Shown: positions 1-5,539, numbered from the stretch's first letter. The stretch: 6,213 nt of DNA from Planococcus sp. (in: firmicutes) (GCA_030147225.1 JASLAI010000143.1:1-6213); one strand, 5' to 3'. Notes: generated from the letters alone by a model not told the origin. Translations and numbers: made by a program.

Positions 1-276
1 CTTTGAAAAAGACAGCAACTCACGTTCCTCTAATTTCTTTGAAAAATTAAAAGCGGTTGAAACGTGCATTACACCAAATTTGGCCACATCCGAGATGGAA
101 GCTCCTTTTAAGTGGTAGGAGATCCAAAGAATATGGTGCTCATTAATATTCAAGTCATAAGGTTTTATCCACATTTGCCAATCTTTTTCTACCGCTTTCC
201 AAAGCGCTTTTGATAATTGACCGATGCGTTGGCTAAACAACATAGCTTCTTTCATGGTATATTCCTTCTCGTTCAC
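1..276 (-). CDS. hpr: HTH-type transcriptional regulator Hpr (ScoC), N-terminal part, truncated by window edge
   Basis: The 92 visible codons encode the N-terminus of a MarR-family winged-helix regulator. The stretches [13 protein letters not shown] (residues 22-34), [13 protein letters not shown] (39-51) and [19 protein letters not shown] (67-85) are near-identical to B. subtilis Hpr/ScoC as I recall it. Residues 43-85 form the DNA-binding core, with the recognition helix at about 70-82. In B. subtilis, Hpr is a transition-state repressor of extracellular proteases and sporulation genes. The remaining half or more of the protein lies left of the window. The start is ambiguous. GTG at 276 keeps residues aligning with the Bacillus N-terminus, but its GGAGG (296-292) is 15 nt away. 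ATG at 255 has AAGGA (267-263) at an ideal 7 nt and would shorten the protein by seven residues. I favour 276 on homology. It lies downstream of ytxH but has its own promoter. Confidence 0.93.
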   Translation of the reverse strand, partial: MNEKEYTMKEAMLFSQRIGQLSKALWKAVEKDWQMWIKPYDLNINEHHILWISYHLKGASISDVAKFGVMHVSTAFNFSKKLEERELLSFSK

Positions 277-310
277 GCAAGCACCAACTTTCCTCCGAAA
301 TATTTTCTTT

Positions 311-339
311 ATTATAGCAGTAAAGCAAACGTAATTAAA
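311..339 (-). promoter_or_regulatory. SigA-type promoter of hpr (extended -10)
   Basis: On the minus strand a perfect -10 box TATAAT (316-311) is preceded by the extended element TGC (319-317). A weak -35, TTTAAT (339-334), sits 17 bp upstream. Transcription would begin near 304, just ahead of the GGAGG at 296-292, giving a leader of about 28 nt to the GTG start. Seen by eye; the start site is inferred. Confidence 0.6.
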
Positions 340-575
340 GTAAGAATAGTAAAATAATTTACAGGAAAAATAAAAATAAGGAAGAGAAGTGGCAGGGAGA
401 GGATTACGTGCAATTGGCGAGATCAAAAGTAAAGAACATCGGAGCTGAGATTGAATAAACGCGGAGATCATCTCGGAAAACTTATAAGGAAATAAACTTT
501 TTCAAAACATCAATCTCCTGGCCTTCTCAATTGGAAAATGCTTTGAATGACAGCTAGGTATTAAACTAAATCAAC
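340..575. other. Intergenic region with no recognisable gene
   Basis: The gap between the hpr promoter and the ytxH terminator holds no convincing gene on either strand. Reading frames are short and lack an ATG with a ribosome binding site and a recognisable product. The only small palindrome is the 5-bp GAGAT/ATCTC pair near 465-475, too weak to call. The left part (about 340-380) is A+T-rich and could act as an upstream element for the hpr promoter. It may also hold operator sites for regulators of hpr, but none is recognisable. Confidence 0.6.
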
Positions 576-600
576 AAAAAAAGCTGCCCGAGGGCAGCTG
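576..600 (-). terminator. Rho-independent terminator of the ytxH-family gene
   Basis: On the minus strand an 8-bp GC-rich inverted repeat, AGCTGCCC (599-592) and GGGCAGCT (589-582), encloses a 2-nt centre, effectively a 4-nt loop on a 7-bp stem. It is followed by a run of seven T (582-576). It starts only a few bases after the TAA at 607-605, so it ends the ytxH-family transcript and separates it from hpr. Confidence 0.85.
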
Positions 601-604
601 CTGT

Positions 605-1030
605 TTATGCGCTTTGTGTATCATCGTCAACTTTTTCTTTTTTAGGCTTATCATCATCATCGTCATCATCTTTTTTGTTTTTGCTGATGGTGTTCTGCAA
701 TTCTTCAATGGCATTTTGGATAGCCATAATCTCGAGCTGAAGATGTTCTTTAGCGGGAGCGGTGCTCTCCGTCCATGTTTCAAGTGAAGCTTTCAATCCA
801 TCAACTGTTTCAGGCAGCTGTGATTTCGCTTCCTCCGTCAAATGATTGACAGATTCCTTTAAGTTGTTCACTTTTTCTTTTAGTTCATTTAAATACTCTT
901 TCCATTCAGCTGAAGTCGATTTCATGTTTGTCCGAAATTCCTGCCCGGATTGTGGAGCAGAGAATAAAGTGGCTGCAGCTCCTGCTGTCAACCCTGTAGC
1001 AAGTCCTAAGAAAAACCTCGATGCTTTCAT
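605..1030 (-). CDS. YtxH-family protein (YhaH-like), membrane-anchored coiled coil with acidic tail
   Basis: The 141-residue product has the YtxH-domain layout. A glycine- and alanine-rich N-terminal membrane helix (about residues 5-24, FFLGLATGLTAGAAATLF) is followed by the APQSGQEFR motif (25-33), the usual APksG..lR boundary. A charged, helical, probably coiled-coil stretch covers about 41-117. The C-terminus holds seven consecutive aspartates (121-127) and a lysine-rich KPKKEK. I infer a single-pass protein with most of the chain in the cytoplasm. The molecular function of this family is unknown; some Bacillus members are stress-induced. Its place between hpr and trpP matches B. subtilis yhaH. 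I chose ATG at 1030 because AAAGGGG (1047-1041) lies 10 nt upstream; TTG at 1036 is in frame but only 4 nt from it. It has its own terminator and probably its own promoter. Confidence 0.88.
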   Translation of the reverse strand: MKASRFFLGLATGLTAGAAATLFSAPQSGQEFRTNMKSTSAEWKEYLNELKEKVNNLKESVNHLTEEAKSQLPETVDGLKASLETWTESTAPAKEHLQLEIMAIQNAIEELQNTISKNKKDDDDDDDKPKKEKVDDDTQSA

Positions 1031-1071
1031 ATACAAAACGCCCCTTTCTTCCTATAAGCTTCTTTTCCTCT

Positions 1072-1100
1072 ATTTTACCTAATTAAAACATAAAGATGAA
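1072..1100 (-). promoter_or_regulatory. Probable promoter of the ytxH-family gene
   Basis: On the minus strand TAAAAT (1077-1072) is a good -10 box. The hexamer 17 bp upstream, TTCATC (1100-1095), is a weak -35. It lies just downstream of the trpP terminator, which would otherwise leave the gene without a transcript. A SigA-type promoter is inferred; no SigB-type pair at correct spacing was seen. Confidence 0.45.
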
Positions 1101-1111
1101 TGACTATTCAA

Positions 1112-1150
1112 TAAAAAAAGCTTTTCGCCAAAAATAAAGGCGAAAAGCTT
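1112..1150 (-). terminator. Rho-independent terminator of trpP
   Basis: A perfect 12-bp inverted repeat, AAGCTTTTCGCC (minus, 1150-1139) and GGCGAAAAGCTT (1129-1118), surrounds a 9-nt loop. On the minus strand it is followed by a run of T reaching 1113. It begins 5 nt after the trpP stop codon (1158-1156). The plus side shows no comparable T run, so it works for trpP rather than both ways. Confidence 0.9.
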
Positions 1151-1155
1151 ACTTT

Positions 1156-1686
1156 TTATGCAGTTTGAGAAACTGCTGTTTCGAACTTTGAACGCTTGAC
1201 CAATGTAATGACAATCGGGTAAATAAAAGCGAATGCTACTCCATTCATCAATACTGCAGGCAAAACCACAGTGGCAATCAACAGGCCAAAAGGAATGTTG
1301 GCGCCAATGATAAAAATAGCTGCAGAAAGGAAAATCGCTCCAGACAATAAAGTGCCGACTGCACATAGGGCGATGGTAACAGGCAATTTGGAAACGAATT
1401 TTTTCAAAATCATAACCAGCGCGAGGAAAACAAAAGCCGTGATGAATTTATCGATGACATTCGGGAAAAATCCGCCTGGGAATGTAGAAAATAGACCCGA
1501 TAAGACACCCGTCGTGACAGCCAATAAAAACACATTTTTTACATTTGGGAATAACAGAATACCGACAAACATCATCGTTAACATGAAATCCGGTTTCATC
1601 CCACCGTTAATGCCTGGAATTACCACATAAAGTGTAGCTCCGACGCTAACCAGCAACGCCATTAAAACTAAGTTCTTCGTATTCAT
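1156..1686 (-). CDS. trpP: Tryptophan transporter TrpP
   Basis: The 176-residue, highly hydrophobic protein matches the TrpP (YhaG) family of Bacillales, which takes up tryptophan across the cytoplasmic membrane. Diagnostic stretches are GGMKPDFMLTMMFVGILLFP (28-47), FPGGFFPNVIDK (69-80) and GTLLSGAIFLS (111-121), which parallel B. subtilis TrpP as I recall it. I see about six membrane segments, roughly at 5-23, 33-47, 50-66, 81-95, 103-127 and 132-163, with a short basic cytoplasmic end (KRSK). The length is normal for the family. ATG at 1686 follows GAGGAGA (1701-1695). The gene has a strong promoter (1794-1766), a leader of about 73 nt and a terminator, so it can be monocistronic. In B. 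subtilis, TRAP represses trpP translation by binding NAG repeats over this same region, and similar repeats are present here. Confidence 0.93.
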   Translation of the reverse strand: MNTKNLVLMALLVSVGATLYVVIPGINGGMKPDFMLTMMFVGILLFPNVKNVFLLAVTTGVLSGLFSTFPGGFFPNVIDKFITAFVFLALVMILKKFVSKLPVTIALCAVGTLLSGAIFLSAAIFIIGANIPFGLLIATVVLPAVLMNGVAFAFIYPIVITLVKRSKFETAVSQTA

Positions 1687-1688
1687 TT

Positions 1689-1706
1689 CTCATCTCTCCT
1701 CAGCTA
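1689..1706 (-). promoter_or_regulatory. trpP ribosome binding site overlapped by NAG triplets (candidate TRAP site)
   Basis: On the minus strand TAG (1706-1704), GAG (1701-1699), GAG (1696-1694) and GAG (1691-1689) recur at exactly 5-nt intervals, i.e. separated by 2 nt, and cover the Shine-Dalgarno sequence. Irregularly spaced NAG triplets flank them: AAG at 1720-1718 and 1713-1711 upstream, AAG at 1677-1675 and TAG at 1670-1668 inside the gene. Known TRAP targets are 9-11 NAG triplets separated by 2-3 nt. Four are ideal here and the outer ones have 4-nt or longer spacers, so the TRAP assignment is a hypothesis. The ribosome binding role is secure. Confidence 0.45.
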
Positions 1707-1718
1707 TATGCTTTTTGC

Positions 1719-1756
1719 TTTTTCCCGGTCGTGTCCTCGTGACCGCCGGCGAAAAA
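1719..1756 (-). promoter_or_regulatory. Hairpin in the trpP mRNA leader
   Basis: In the minus-strand transcript TTTTTC (1756-1751) can pair with GAAAAA (1724-1719). CCGG (1749-1746) can pair with CCGG (1728-1725), with one bulged G. An alternative inner pairing is CGGTC (1745-1741) with GACCG (1730-1726). No T run follows, so it does not look like a terminator. It lies at the 5' end of the predicted leader and could stabilise the mRNA or influence access to the ribosome binding site. The function is inferred only. Confidence 0.4.
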
Positions 1757-1765
1757 CTTATTCTG

Positions 1766-1794
1766 ATTCTATCTTGTCTGTTGTAGAAAATCAA
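1766..1794 (-). promoter_or_regulatory. SigA-type promoter of trpP
   Basis: On the minus strand TTGATT (-35, 1794-1789) and TAGAAT (-10, 1771-1766) are separated by exactly 17 bp. The predicted start is near 1759. The -35 box overlaps the TGA stop codon of hit (1793-1791). Confidence 0.75.
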
Positions 1795-2222
1795 GCATCA
1801 GCGGTTAACTTTTCTTTCACGCTTTCCGCTAGTTCCTGAATCCGTTCGGAAGTAAACTCTTTTTCTTTAGTCATCCATTTGGCACCAAATCCGTCAGTTT
1901 CTCCGTAGCGGGGAATAAAGTGCATGTGGAAATGGAAGACACTTTGTCCAGCTTTGGCACCGTTGTTGTTTAGCAAGTTCATGCCCTCAGGCTGGAACGT
2001 GTCGTTGATGGCTTTCGCAATTTTAGGTGCAATGGAAAACAAGTTGGCCGCTTCCTCAGGTGATAAGTCATAAACAAATTCACGGTGGGTTTTAGGGATA
2101 AGTAAAGTATGGCCTTTTGACAAGGGCATGATATCCATAAAAGCAAAAACATGTTCATCTTCATAAATTTTCACACTCGGGATTTCGCCTGCAATGATTT
2201 TGCAGAAAATACAATTAGTCAT
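1791..2222 (-). CDS. hit: HIT family (histidine triad) nucleotide-binding protein
   Basis: The 143-residue protein is a single-domain HIT hydrolase of the Hint/HinT-like branch. These soluble enzymes bind purine nucleotides and cleave phosphoramidate or dinucleoside polyphosphate bonds through a His-AMP intermediate. The C-terminal catalytic signature HFHMHFIPR (97-105) supplies the triad His97, His99 and His101. The N-terminal CIFC (4-7) is the Cys pair that binds zinc in many bacterial members. The family motifs FMDIMPLSKGHTLLIPK (28-44) and LNNNGAKAGQSVFH (84-97) are intact. ATG at 2222 was chosen because AAAGGA (2236-2231) lies 8 nt upstream and the protein then starts at MTNCIFC, as in homologues. 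The longer open frame reaching 2525 runs antisense into ecsA. The gene is divergent from ecsA as in B. subtilis, and no terminator separates it from trpP. The in vivo substrate is unknown. Confidence 0.95.
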   Translation of the reverse strand: MTNCIFCKIIAGEIPSVKIYEDEHVFAFMDIMPLSKGHTLLIPKTHREFVYDLSPEEAANLFSIAPKIAKAINDTFQPEGMNLLNNNGAKAGQSVFHFHMHFIPRYGETDGFGAKWMTKEKEFTSERIQELAESVKEKLTADA

Positions 2223-2247
2223 TGGTATCATCCTTTCCATTTTTCCC

Positions 2248-2256
2248 ATTTTACCA
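2248..2256 (-). promoter_or_regulatory. Extended -10 promoter candidate for hit
   Basis: On the minus strand TGGTAAAAT (2256-2248) forms an extended -10 element (TGn plus TAAAAT). No good -35 is visible at 16-18 bp. Transcription from near 2241 would give a leader of about 19 nt containing the AAAGGA ribosome binding site. Confidence 0.5.
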
Positions 2257-2293
2257 TATTTGCCATATCCGAAAAGAATTCGACAGTTAGTTT

Positions 2294-2302
2294 TGATACA
2301 AT
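2294..2302 (+). promoter_or_regulatory. Extended -10 promoter candidate for ecsAB
   Basis: TGATACAAT (2294-2302) combines an extended TGn element with a 5/6 match to TATAAT. No convincing -35 is seen at 16-18 bp. The TCGACA at 2279-2284 is spaced correctly neither for this box nor, at 19 bp, for the alternative TTTAAT at 2304. The predicted start is near 2309, leaving about 23 nt to the ecsA ATG. Confidence 0.5.
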
Positions 2303-2331
2303 AGTTTAATAGAAAGAAAGAGGTGTTGTGC

Positions 2332-3081
2332 ATGGCTATTTTGGAAGTGGATGCGTTGACGGGTGGATACACACGCAAACCCGTTCTGCAGGAAGTGTCG
2401 TTCTCGATAGGCAAAGGGGAACTTGTCGGTCTGATCGGCTTGAATGGTGCAGGGAAAAGTACCACCATTAAACACATCATCGGATTGATGCAGCCGAAAT
2501 CGGGGCAAATCCGTTTGAATGGCAAAACCTTTGAAGAAGATATGGATACGTACCGTTCCGCTTTTTCATATATCCCGGAAACACCGGTCTTATATGAAGA
2601 GCTGACGTTGCGAGAACATCTTGAATTGACTGCGATGGCCTATAACCTGGATCCAAAGCTGTTTGAAAAACGTTCTGCTGAACTGCTGAAAGAATTTCGG
2701 ATGGAGAAACGCCTCAAGTGGTTCCCATCACATTTCTCAAAAGGAATGCGCCAAAAAGTGATGATCATGAGTGCGTTTCTGGTGAATCCCGCTCTTTACA
2801 TTATCGATGAGCCGTTTGTTGGTTTAGATCCTTTGGGTATTAAATCCTTATTGGATCAAATGGAAAAGCAAAAGAAAAAAGGGGCATCGGTATTGATGTC
2901 CACGCATATTCTGTCAACAGCTGAGCGCTATTGCGACCGGATTATTCTGCTCCATAACGGACGGGTGCGGGCAAGCGGAACAATGGCCGATTTACGGAAG
3001 GCGTTCAATATGCCTGCTGCTTCACTGGACGATTTGTATATTGCGATGACCGAGGATGAGCAAAATGAAGAATTTGCATGA
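2332..3081 (+). CDS. ecsA: ABC transporter ATP-binding protein EcsA
   Basis: The 249-residue protein is the ATPase subunit of the Ecs ABC transporter and is very close to B. subtilis EcsA. Visible motifs are Walker A GLNGAGKST (36-44), signature region HFSKGMRQK (134-142), Walker B ALYIIDEP (154-161), D-loop GLDP (164-167) and switch His192 in STHIL. The Q-loop position reads YIPETP, with Glu83 where most ABC ATPases have Gln, and the signature is FSKGM rather than LSGGQ. I believe both are shared with B. subtilis EcsA. In Bacillus, Ecs is needed for normal exoprotein secretion, competence and RasP intramembrane protease activity; its substrate is not established. ATG at 2332 follows AAAGAGGTG (2317-2325), and the protein then begins MAILEVDALTGGYTR as in homologues. 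GTG 2323 and TTG 2326 are in frame but lie within or next to the ribosome binding site. The 3' end overlaps ecsB by 17 bp. Confidence 0.96.
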   Translation: MAILEVDALTGGYTRKPVLQEVSFSIGKGELVGLIGLNGAGKSTTIKHIIGLMQPKSGQIRLNGKTFEEDMDTYRSAFSYIPETPVLYEELTLREHLELTAMAYNLDPKLFEKRSAELLKEFRMEKRLKWFPSHFSKGMRQKVMIMSAFLVNPALYIIDEPFVGLDPLGIKSLLDQMEKQKKKGASVLMSTHILSTAERYCDRIILLHNGRVRASGTMADLRKAFNMPAASLDDLYIAMTEDEQNEEFA

Positions 3082-4267
3082 TGTCTGGTCGAGAAGACTG
3101 CACAAATATACAATCGAAGTCCAAAACTACTTAAAATACATTTTTACGGGTCATATCGCCGTTGTCTTGCTGTTCGCACTTGGTGCTGCAGGATTTGCAT
3201 ACAGTGAATGGATTCAGGATATCCCGCCCGAATTTCCGGCAGCCTTGTTGTTAGCAGTGCTGTTCGGCTTGCTCCTGGCTATCAGTCCGCCATCGACTTT
3301 GTTGAAAGAAGCAGATTCCGTGTATTTTTTGCCTTTGGAAAGCAAATTGGATGAATTTATAAAGCCGGCATTGAAATGGACGTTTCTTTCCCAGCTGTAC
3401 TTGCCAATTGTGGTCTTTATTGTTTCCTTGCCGATGGTTAATGCAATCTATGGACTGCCATCGTCCTATTTGATCGGCTTTCCCATTTTGCTGTTGCTGA
3501 TCAAATGGTGGAATATCCAGACAGAATTCGCTTTTCGAAAGCAAGGGGCAGGGGAAAAAGTTTGGATGGATCGACTAGTACGTTTTCTATTGGTCGGATT
3601 CTTTGTTTATTTTTATGTGGAAGAACAGTTGATTGTTGCAGTTCTTGTCCTGTTCATGATCATCTTTTACGGCAAATGGATTGGCCGTAAAGCGATTGGC
3701 AAACCTTTCGCTTACGATCACTTTATTTCACTTGAAGAAAATCGGATGCTTCGCTTTTATCAATTTGCCAATTATTTCACCGATGTTCCACATCTGAAGG
3801 GTAAAATAAAAGCCAGGTCCTGGTTGAATTGGATTTACCGATTCATTAAACCAGGGCCAAGAAACGCTCATTTGTATCTCATACTAAGAACCTTTATCCG
3901 CTCAGACGAATTGTTCTATCTATGGGTACGATTGACCGCCATCATTATGGTGGGTACGTGGTTTATCCCGTTCCAAATCGGCGTCGCATTGTTTGCGGGG
4001 GCATTGGCATTCGCGACAGTGATTCAAATCTGGCAGGGACTGACACATACGCAGCATTTCCGGATGGACAATCTGTTTCCGTTGACTAAATTCAGCAGAC
4101 AATTGGCAGTCCGGAAACTCATTATGGCGATGCAGCTGCTGCAAAGCATTGCAGCAGCGGTTGTCTTACTGTTCTTGGAAGAACCCATTACTGCATTGAT
4201 GACTTTTGGGGTCATTTTAGCTGTCTCCTTGATCACTGCTGCTGTACTAAAAAGCAAAAAAAATTAA
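3065..4267 (+). CDS. ecsB: ABC transporter membrane protein EcsB
   Basis: The 400-residue protein is the membrane partner of EcsA and fits the EcsB family in length and position. I count about ten hydrophobic segments, roughly at 30-47, 57-74, 111-129, 134-149, 171-185, 189-205, 288-303, 305-322, 352-371 and 375-395. The long loop at about 206-287 is basic and aromatic and is probably cytoplasmic. After the second segment the stretch LLKEADSVYFLPLE (79-92) resembles the conserved coupling motif of ABC-2 type permeases. I chose ATG at 3065 because GAGG at 3052-3055 is 9 nt upstream. ATG at 3056, three codons earlier, abuts that GAGG and has no usable site. The frame overlaps ecsA by 17 bp, implying translational coupling. 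The gene ends at a bidirectional terminator, so the operon here is ecsAB only. Confidence 0.94.
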   Translation: MKNLHDVWSRRLHKYTIEVQNYLKYIFTGHIAVVLLFALGAAGFAYSEWIQDIPPEFPAALLLAVLFGLLLAISPPSTLLKEADSVYFLPLESKLDEFIKPALKWTFLSQLYLPIVVFIVSLPMVNAIYGLPSSYLIGFPILLLLIKWWNIQTEFAFRKQGAGEKVWMDRLVRFLLVGFFVYFYVEEQLIVAVLVLFMIIFYGKWIGRKAIGKPFAYDHFISLEENRMLRFYQFANYFTDVPHLKGKIKARSWLNWIYRFIKPGPRNAHLYLILRTFIRSDELFYLWVRLTAIIMVGTWFIPFQIGVALFAGALAFATVIQIWQGLTHTQHFRMDNLFPLTKFSRQLAVRKLIMAMQLLQSIAAAVVLLFLEEPITALMTFGVILAVSLITAAVLKSKKN

Positions 4268-4308
4268 AACAAGCTCAGCATCTGAATAAGAGATGCTGAG
4301 CTTGTTTT
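4266..4308. terminator. Bidirectional terminator shared by ecsB and the M20 amidohydrolase
   Basis: A perfect 18-bp inverted repeat (4266-4283 against 4291-4308), core CAAGCTCAGCATCT, encloses a 7-nt loop GAATAAG. On the plus strand it runs into TTTTTT (4305-4310). On the minus strand it runs into TTTTAATTTTTTTT. It fills the whole gap between two convergent genes, and its left arm begins inside the ecsB stop codon. Confidence 0.93.
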
Positions 4309-5478
4309 TTATTTATGAAAATTAACAGCAGCAGAGCCAAGTGTTTTAGCAGCGATAAGCATGGCTTCTTCTTTAAAGTCGAATTTTGGATGATGGTGAG
4401 GATAGACATCTCCATCAGGCATGGCTCCTGTAAAGAAGAAGGCTCCTGGAATCTCTTCCAGGTAATAAGCGAAATCCTCTCCTCCCATTTGAGGTGGGCA
4501 ATCGTAGACTTCTTCAACACCCGGAACCGTTTCTGCCATATCTTTGATATACAGGGTTTCTGTCTCGTGATTAATCACAGGCGGATAGCCGCGTTTGAAA
4601 TTAAATTCGTAGCGGCTGTTGTTAGCCATGCTGGTTCCTTCTATGACACGCTCCATTTCTGTTTCCATCAAACTGCGGACATCTTCCTTGAACGAACGGA
4701 CTGTTCCAGATAACACAGCTTGGTCGGCAATAATGTTGAATGGATTCTGTGCTACAAATGAACCAACAGAGAGAACAGCAGATTCCAATGGGTCAACGCG
4801 TCTTGACACCAAAGGCTGTAAATTTGAGACAATCTGCGAACCAATTACAACGGCATCGATTGTTTCGTGAGGGCTGGCGCCATGGCCGCCGCGGCCTTGG
4901 ACTTTCAGTTCAAAGCTATCTGCAGCAGCCATGATTGGACCGACACGCGTATCGATTCTGCCAAATGGCGTCGTGGACCAAAGATGAGTGCCAAAAATAG
5001 CGTCGACTCCATCCAATACCCCTGCTTCAATCATCGATTTCGCGCCGCCGGGAACCAGCTCTTCCGCATGCTGATGGATCAATACATACGTTCCAGCCAA
5101 CTCATCACGCAGCGCGTGCAAGATTTTCCCGAGAACCAGCAAGGTCGCTGTATGACCGTCGTGTCCACAGGCGTGCATAACTCCGTTGACAGTTGATTTG
5201 TAAGGTACACCTTCTTTTTGGTCCTGTATCGGCAACGCATCAAAGTCAGCGCGCAATGCAACGGTCTTTCCGGGTTTTGCGCCTTGAATAGTAGCGACTA
5301 CACCATTTCCACCGACACTATGCTCTACATCGACACCTATTTGTTCATAATAATGGCGTATGTAGCGGGCGGTTTTGATCTCATGAAAGGATGGCTCTGG
5401 ATTCATATGCAGGTGACGGCGAATCTCTACCATCTCTGGGTATGCAGCATCTAACTCAGCGTATAGTTTTTCAATCAT
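4309..5478 (-). CDS. M20 family metallopeptidase / amidohydrolase (YhaA-like)
   Basis: The 389-residue protein is an M20D-type zinc amidohydrolase, the family of hippurate hydrolases, N-acyl-amino-acid amidohydrolases and N-acetyl-diaminopimelate deacetylases. Metal-site motifs are all present: ACGHDGHTA (103-111, Cys104 and His106), HAEEL (137-141, Glu139/Glu140), GTHLW (163-167, His165) and the C-terminal YPHHHPKFDF (359-368). Glu139 is the likely general base. The dimerisation lid domain is inserted at about 183-295, with GRGGHGASPH (195-204) giving its conserved histidine. There is no signal peptide, so it is cytoplasmic. The N-acyl or dipeptide substrate cannot be read from the sequence. 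ATG at 5478 follows AAAGGGG (GGGG at 5490-5487) by 8 nt and gives the family-typical MIEKLYAELD start. B. subtilis has a related gene, yhaA, next to ecsC. It is separated from the antiporter gene upstream by a terminator, so it needs its own promoter. Confidence 0.92.
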   Translation of the reverse strand: MIEKLYAELDAAYPEMVEIRRHLHMNPEPSFHEIKTARYIRHYYEQIGVDVEHSVGGNGVVATIQGAKPGKTVALRADFDALPIQDQKEGVPYKSTVNGVMHACGHDGHTATLLVLGKILHALRDELAGTYVLIHQHAEELVPGGAKSMIEAGVLDGVDAIFGTHLWSTTPFGRIDTRVGPIMAAADSFELKVQGRGGHGASPHETIDAVVIGSQIVSNLQPLVSRRVDPLESAVLSVGSFVAQNPFNIIADQAVLSGTVRSFKEDVRSLMETEMERVIEGTSMANNSRYEFNFKRGYPPVINHETETLYIKDMAETVPGVEEVYDCPPQMGGEDFAYYLEEIPGAFFFTGAMPDGDVYPHHHPKFDFKEEAMLIAAKTLGSAAVNFHK

Positions 5479-5508
5479 TTTCAAAACCCCTTTCTTTTTA
5501 GTAAGCAT

Positions 5509-5539
5509 AGCATAATTAACAGTCTTTTTAAAAAAGCAA
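5509..5539 (-). promoter_or_regulatory. Weak promoter candidate for the M20 amidohydrolase
   Basis: On the minus strand TTGCTT (5539-5534) and TATGCT (5514-5509) are 19 bp apart, a little long for SigA. A second TATGCT (5509-5504) preceded by TGC offers an extended -10 alternative. A promoter is expected here because a terminator lies just upstream. The exact element is uncertain. Confidence 0.35.

Noticed and set aside
408..458. Short plus-strand frame starting at GTG 408 with a purine-rich stretch ahead of it, 16 codons
   Set aside because: Too short, no recognisable product, no promoter; not distinguishable from chance.
1271..1630. Open plus-strand frame of 119 codons opposite trpP
   Set aside because: Antisense shadow of a conserved membrane-protein gene, no ribosome binding site and no recognisable protein features.
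1719..1756. trpP leader hairpin as a terminator for hit or as a T-box/riboswitch
   Set aside because: No U run follows it, and the leader of about 73 nt is too short and lacks T-box sequence landmarks; it starts downstream of a good promoter.
2223..2525. Upstream in-frame extension of hit giving a 244-residue protein
   Set aside because: The extension runs antisense through the ecsA promoter and coding start, has no homology and would move the start away from the AAAGGA at 2236-2231; HIT proteins of this type are about 140 residues.
4740..5454. Several plus-strand open frames opposite the amidohydrolase gene
   Set aside because: They overlap each other and a well-supported M20 gene, carry no known motifs and have no ribosome binding sites.
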